Positions 60,660 through 64,000 of a DNA stretch of 64,000 bases are shown here, piece after piece. The stretch lies in NCBI GenBank assembly GCA_022844345.1, contig JALHLU010000001.1, positions 62,001 to 126,000 on the forward strand. The letters run 5' to 3'. The notes beneath the pieces were generated by a model. The model saw only the letters and a list, made by a program, of their open reading frames with translations, was not told the origin of the DNA and did no database searches. This DNA is from Hyphomonadaceae bacterium (GTDB lineage Bacteria; Pseudomonadota; Alphaproteobacteria; Caulobacterales; Hyphomonadaceae). Every line of letters starts with the position of its first letter. Within the stretch, counting starts at the first letter, position 1. The position numbers were made by a program, and so were the translations under genes.

Positions 60660-60748
60660 CTGGGTGAAGAAACCGTCAGCAGCGGCTATCGACCGAAGCC
60701 GAGTGCACGACGCTGGCGCGCCCGGAGAAGATGATCGGACCGAAGTAA
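60660..60748 (+). pseudogene. Decayed duplicate of the fumC 3' end
   Basis: LGEETVSSGY followed, after a one-base frameshift, by [18 protein letters not shown] and a TAA stop mirrors the fumC terminus [10 protein letters not shown] and [18 protein letters not shown]. At the DNA level CGCCCGGAGAAGATGATCGG is identical in both places. It is the scar of a former or duplicated fumC end, now separated from fumC by the gene at 59865. Confidence 0.85.
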
Positions 60749-60802
60749 AGTCCGACAGCAGGGGACGTCGACGGCGGCCACATAATGTAGTATACGTTTT
60801 GT

Positions 60803-61267
60803 ATGAATCTTCGCGCTTGGCGGAAAACTGAGGGGCTGCAGGCGGAAGAGGCCGCGATACGATTTGGGGTAAGGCCGTCAACTTTGCTTGCCTACGAAAA
60901 GGGTGCTCGTCGCCCCCGATTGGAGGTTGCCAATAGAATTGAGGCAGCCACACGCGGCGAAGTCACCGCCGCCTCCCTGCTCGGCCTTTCCGAATCCACG
61001 CCCCGCAAGCGCGGCGTCCGCGAAGACGCGGCAGCTTTCGACGGAGCATCGCGCCTGACAATCGACGTGACGATCCCGCCTGAACGCGCCAAGGCGCTTC
61101 GGGACAGCGGCGCCGATATCAGCGCCATCGCCCGCGCTGGCGCCGAGAAAGCACTGAAGGAAGCCGAGGCCAAGGCATGGGCCGAAGCCAACCGCGAAGC
61201 CATCGAGGCCAGCAATGCCTGGATCGAGAAGCACGGGACATTCGCCGAACAGTTCGGGCTCATCTGA
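60803..61267 (+). CDS. XRE HTH-CcdA fusion antitoxin
   Basis: Protein of 154 residues. Residues 1-60 form an XRE-type HTH (MNLRAWRKTEGLQAEEAAIRF, then GVRPSTLLAYEKGARRPRLE). From about 84 to the end is a complete CcdA-like antitoxin: RLTIDVTIPPERAKALRDSG as the ribbon-helix-helix and AKAWAEANREAIEASNAWIEKHG as the toxin-binding tail. It overlaps the CcdB-like toxin gene by one base (TGATG). CcdA proteins normally have only the second part, about 70-80 residues, so this one carries two DNA-binding domains. The AT-rich TAGTATACG before the start may be promoter or operator. Confidence 0.82.
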   Translation: MNLRAWRKTEGLQAEEAAIRFGVRPSTLLAYEKGARRPRLEVANRIEAATRGEVTAASLLGLSESTPRKRGVREDAAAFDGASRLTIDVTIPPERAKALRDSGADISAIARAGAEKALKEAEAKAWAEANREAIEASNAWIEKHGTFAEQFGLI

Positions 61268-61572
61268 TGGCCCGACTCGATGTGCGGCGCCTGCGAGGAC
61301 CAAAGACGCGCGTCAGCCTCGTGCTGGAACTCCAGTCTGACTACATGCGGGACCTGCCGACAGTGTTGGTGGCGCCCCTGCTCGGGGTGAAGCAACTGAA
61401 GGCGTACGACGGCATCAACTCGCTTCTGAAGATCGGCGACGTTGAGTACGCAGTGCGATTGGAGCAGATGGCAGGCGTGCCTGCAGCCATGCTTGGAGAA
61501 CGCGTAGGTTCAGCTGCCCACCTCGAAGCAAGCGTTTCCAGCGCCATCAACCGCATGCTCTTCTACGTGTGA
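61267..61572 (+). CDS. CcdB-like toxin
   Basis: Protein of 101 residues, exactly the length of CcdB. VSLVLELQSDYMRDLPTVLVAPLL, then YDGINSLLKIGDVEYAVRLEQMAGVPAAMLGERVGS match the CcdB/MazF-like fold in order. CcdB poisons DNA gyrase; its C-terminus normally ends WGI and here reads MLFYV, so gyrase activity is not assured. The start overlaps the antitoxin stop. The ORF track gives a longer N-terminus, which is out of the family pattern. Confidence 0.82.
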   Translation: MARLDVRRLRGPKTRVSLVLELQSDYMRDLPTVLVAPLLGVKQLKAYDGINSLLKIGDVEYAVRLEQMAGVPAAMLGERVGSAAHLEASVSSAINRMLFYV

Positions 61573-61690
61573 TCGAGCCGAAGTAGTTTGAAATCGCCGT
61601 TACACTGAAAGCGCACTATCTTCCTCTTCGAACATCGCTGGCAGGCGCCCGGAAAGTGGAGCACGCCAGCACTAGTCAGGAGGAATGATC

Positions 61691-62053
61691 ATGCGTCTGA
61701 CACTCGCCACCGTCGTTGCGGCAACACTGTCGACCGCCGCCATCACCGGAACCGCCTTCGCCCACCACGGATGGGAAACCTACGATGCGGCGAAGCAGCA
61801 GAAGGTCACGGGAACCATCGCCGAGCTGAAATGGGAACAGCCCCACGCGGTCCTCTGGATCACGGTGAAAGGCGTGCGCCAGGAGGTCTGGCTTTCCCCT
61901 CTCCAGCGCATGGTTGATCGCGGCCTGCGCAAGGAGGACCTCACGGTGGGGAAGAGCGTGACGGTCGACGTCCAGCCCCACACCAAGAACGCCAATGAGT
62001 GGAAGGCCCACTCCATAATGCTCGATGGCCGAACCGTTGATTTGATGCGCTGA
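61691..62053 (+). CDS. DUF6152 secreted protein
   Basis: Protein of 120 residues with signal MRLTLATVVAATLSTAAITGTAFA; the mature part begins HHGWETYDAAKQQKVTGTI, the DUF6152 signature, and ends IMLDGRTVDLMR. AGGAGGA lies seven bases before ATG 61691 and only one or two before ATG 61685, so 61691 is the likely start. Function unknown. DUF6152 genes often occur near the unnamed secreted family seen three times here. A His-rich mature N-terminus suggests a metal or extracellular role. Confidence 0.82.
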   Translation: MRLTLATVVAATLSTAAITGTAFAHHGWETYDAAKQQKVTGTIAELKWEQPHAVLWITVKGVRQEVWLSPLQRMVDRGLRKEDLTVGKSVTVDVQPHTKNANEWKAHSIMLDGRTVDLMR

Positions 62054-62152
62054 CGGGAACGCCGGCTCACTCTGGACCGCCGGGCCCCGCCCGGCCCCGA
62101 CATTTCGTCCAACTGGTCGTGACACGGCATTGTCAGGCGGCTAACCACTGCC

Positions 62153-63916
62153 ATGCCCTACACCGCACCGGTATCACAGATCACCCACACCCTCGCCCGC
62201 ATTGCGCGGCTCGATGAGTTGGCCGCCACCGGCGCCTTCCCCAATTTCGACGCGGAGCTTGTCGCCCCCATCCTGGAAGAGGCGAACAAGCTGGCGCGGG
62301 ATGTGCTCGCCCCACTCAACCCCCTCGGCCACAAGACCGGCGCGAAACTGGCCGACACCGGCGTCATCGCGGCCCCGGGCCTCAAGGACGCCTACCGCCA
62401 GTTCATCGCGGGCGGCTGGATGGGCCTCGCCTTTCCCGAAGCGTGGGGCGGACAGGGCCTGCCCAAGCCGCTGGCGCTCGCCGTGTTCGAGATGATCCAC
62501 GGCGCCAACATGGCGTTCGGTCTCTGCCCGCTGCTCAGCTTCGGCGCCATCGAGGCGATCCTCGCGCACGGCACGGACGAGCAGAAGCGGATTTACCTGC
62601 CCAAACTGATCTCCGGAGAGTGGACGGGCGCCATGAACCTGACCGAGCCGCAAGCCGGCTCGGACGTCGGCGCGCTCATCACCAAGGCGGCCCCCAACGG
62701 CGATGGCTCATACGCTATCAGCGGCCAGAAAATCTACATCACGTGGGGCGACCACGACATGACGGACAACATCATCCAGCTGGTGCTCGCGCGCCTGCCG
62801 GATGCGCCGCCGGGATCGACGGGCATCTCGCTCTTCGTCGCGCCGAAGTTCTTCGTGAAACCCGACGGCTCGCTCGGCGAGCGCAACTCATTCCGTTGCA
62901 TCGGCCTCGAGCACAAGATGGGCATCCACGCCTCGCCCACCTGCGTGATGGAATACACCAACGCAAAGGGCTGGCTCGTCGGCGAAGAGAACAAGGGCCT
63001 CGCCGCCATGTTCACGATGATGAACTCGGCGCGCCTGAACGTGGGTCTGGAAGGCGTCGCCGTGGGCGAAGCCGCGCTGCAGGCCGGCGTCGCCTACGCG
63101 AAGGACCGCCGCCAAGGCTCCGTGCCTGGCGAAAAGGGCTCCGTCCCCATCATCCGCCATCCGGATGTGCAGCGCATGCTCCTCACCATGGCCGCCAACG
63201 TGCAGGCCGCCCGCGCCATCTGCTACGCCTGCGGCGCCGCCGCCGACATCGCCGAACACCACCAAGATGAAGCGACGCGCAAGGCCGCCAAGGCCCGCGA
63301 AGACCTGCTGACGCCGCTCGCCAAGGGCTGGTCCACCGACCGCGCAATCGACGTCACCAATCTTGGCGTGCAGATCCATGGCGGCATGGGCTTCATGGGC
63401 GAGACGGCTGCCGCGCAATACTATCTCGATGCCCGCATCACGCCGATCTACGAGGGCACCAACGGCATCCAGGCGATTGACCTCGCCGGCCGCAAACTCT
63501 CGATGGATGGCGGGGGCGCGATGCGTGCGATGATCGCCGAGGTTCACGACAGCGCGCGCGAACTCGCAGGCGTCAACGAGCCCGGCTTCCTCCATCTCTC
63601 GCAATCGCTCGACCAGGCCGCAGACGCGCTCGAATCCGCGACGGCCTACATGCTCGCCGAAATGAGCGCTAACCGCGACAAGGGCCTTGCCGCCGCCACC
63701 ACCTATCTCCGCCTTGCCGGCGATGTCGTGGGGGGCCACTTCCTCGCCCGCTCGGCGTATGAGGCGCGCGATGCGGCCGACAGCGCAGCGGCCTTCACCC
63801 TCGCCTCCTATTTCGCCGGCGACACGCTCGCGCGCGCACAAGGTACGGCCCGCGCGCTCAGCGAAGGCGCCGAGGCCGTGTTCGCCGCCGCGGGCAGCCT
63901 GTGGGCGGATGACTGA
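62153..63916 (+). CDS. Acyl-CoA dehydrogenase with C-terminal extension
   Basis: Protein of 587 residues. The N-terminal part has YRQFIAGGWMGLAFPEAWGGQGLP, AMNLTEPQAGSDVGALITKA (FAD/acyl binding) and YEGTNGIQAIDLAGRKL, which holds the catalytic Glu. VQIHGGMGFMGETAAAQYYLDARI is the usual C-terminal block, followed by an additional helical domain of about 130 residues. That long form is typical of the FadE/DmdC-type dehydrogenases. It introduces a 2,3-double bond in acyl-CoA using FAD and electron-transfer flavoprotein. The next gene starts 60 bases on. Confidence 0.93.
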   Translation: MPYTAPVSQITHTLARIARLDELAATGAFPNFDAELVAPILEEANKLARDVLAPLNPLGHKTGAKLADTGVIAAPGLKDAYRQFIAGGWMGLAFPEAWGGQGLPKPLALAVFEMIHGANMAFGLCPLLSFGAIEAILAHGTDEQKRIYLPKLISGEWTGAMNLTEPQAGSDVGALITKAAPNGDGSYAISGQKIYITWGDHDMTDNIIQLVLARLPDAPPGSTGISLFVAPKFFVKPDGSLGERNSFRCIGLEHKMGIHASPTCVMEYTNAKGWLVGEENKGLAAMFTMMNSARLNVGLEGVAVGEAALQAGVAYAKDRRQGSVPGEKGSVPIIRHPDVQRMLLTMAANVQAARAICYACGAAADIAEHHQDEATRKAAKAREDLLTPLAKGWSTDRAIDVTNLGVQIHGGMGFMGETAAAQYYLDARITPIYEGTNGIQAIDLAGRKLSMDGGGAMRAMIAEVHDSARELAGVNEPGFLHLSQSLDQAADALESATAYMLAEMSANRDKGLAAATTYLRLAGDVVGGHFLARSAYEARDAADSAAAFTLASYFAGDTLARAQGTARALSEGAEAVFAAAGSLWADD

Positions 63917-63976
63917 TCTCCGCTTGACGGATGCGCGCATGGCGACAAACCATGCTCGCCTGTCATGGGGACGTAA

Positions 63977-64000
63977 ATGAAGCGCCTGTTTCTTGCTGCG
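63977..64000 (+). CDS. Start of a truncated gene, probably a secreted protein
   Basis: ATG at 63977 follows GGGGACGTAA and opens MKRLFLAA, the beginning of a signal peptide or membrane segment. The gene continues beyond the window. It is the next gene after the acyl-CoA dehydrogenase in the same direction. Nothing more can be said. Confidence 0.55.

Noticed and set aside
60803-61572. Reading the CcdB-like gene with the ORF-track start at 61177
   Set aside because: The upstream 30 residues are an out-of-frame shadow of the antitoxin; the ATG at 61267 gives the exact family length and overlaps the antitoxin stop.
1-64000. CRISPR array, prophage or insertion sequence
   Set aside because: No spaced direct repeats, no transposase or integrase and no run of phage structural genes were found; the repeats present are isolated palindromic elements.

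Overview
The window is about 64 kb of GC-rich DNA with very high third-position GC, tight gene packing, many GTG/TTG starts and long antisense shadow ORFs. It reads as the chromosome of an alphaproteobacterium. The usg-family gene, the near-consensus EcfG-type general-stress promoters (GGAAC-N16-CGTT), the TonB-dependent receptor paired with secreted proteins, and the PilZ/DUF983/DUF1295 genes fit the Caulobacterales/Hyphomonadaceae neighbourhood. That placement is inference; there is no rRNA or marker gene here to fix it. I saw no tRNA, rRNA, CRISPR array, transposase or integrase.

Layout. 1-8 kb: TauE/SafE exporter, a large TonB-dependent receptor divergent from a secreted protein of an unnamed family, an M20 peptidase and a winged-helix regulator. 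7.6-19.8 kb: YWTD propeller, ClC channel, membrane M28 peptidase, NTF2-like protein, Tex, TraB/GumN, usg, a small cytochrome c lipoprotein, an esterase and DUF2189. 19.8-25.6 kb is accessory in character: an HNH_2 endonuclease coupled to a small protein, a UvrD/PcrA helicase with a palindromic repeat inside its reading frame, a DUF4238 protein and a HigBA-type toxin-antitoxin pair. 25.6-28.9 kb: a lipoprotein, four very small hydrophilic proteins (two behind EcfG-like promoters), the second secreted paralogue and a cupin. 29-37.9 kb: PrmA, methyltransferases, aminopeptidase P, a ribbon-helix-helix protein, LepA and GH16. 38.1-40.1 kb: a multidomain secreted redoxin/cytochrome c/copper monooxygenase/EF-hand protein. 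40.2-42.4 kb: two palindromic repeat elements around a cyclopropane synthase-like/DUF1295 pair. 42.4-51.2 kb: an ABC exporter, a beta-oxidation dehydrogenase with a divergent TetR gene and a degenerate acyl-CoA synthetase, a VOC/CMD/SDR catabolic operon, PilZ and DUF983. 51.2-57.8 kb: an RND pump, its adaptor and a divergent TetR regulator, then the third secreted paralogue. 57.9-64 kb: RusA-like nuclease and fumarase C, an inserted gene followed by a decayed copy of the fumC 3' end, a CcdAB system whose antitoxin carries an extra XRE domain, DUF6152 and an acyl-CoA dehydrogenase.

How the parts fit. Most of the window is housekeeping (Tex, PrmA, LepA, FumC, UvrD) plus an oligotroph-style set of envelope uptake and secretion, peptide salvage and acyl-CoA catabolism genes. 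The stretches that look acquired or rearranged are 19.8-25.6 kb and the fumC 3' junction at 59.8-61.6 kb. The most distinctive signals are the fumC tail duplication, the XRE-CcdA fusion, the two EcfG-like promoters in front of tiny disordered proteins, and a family of paired palindromes that also sits in frame inside uvrD.
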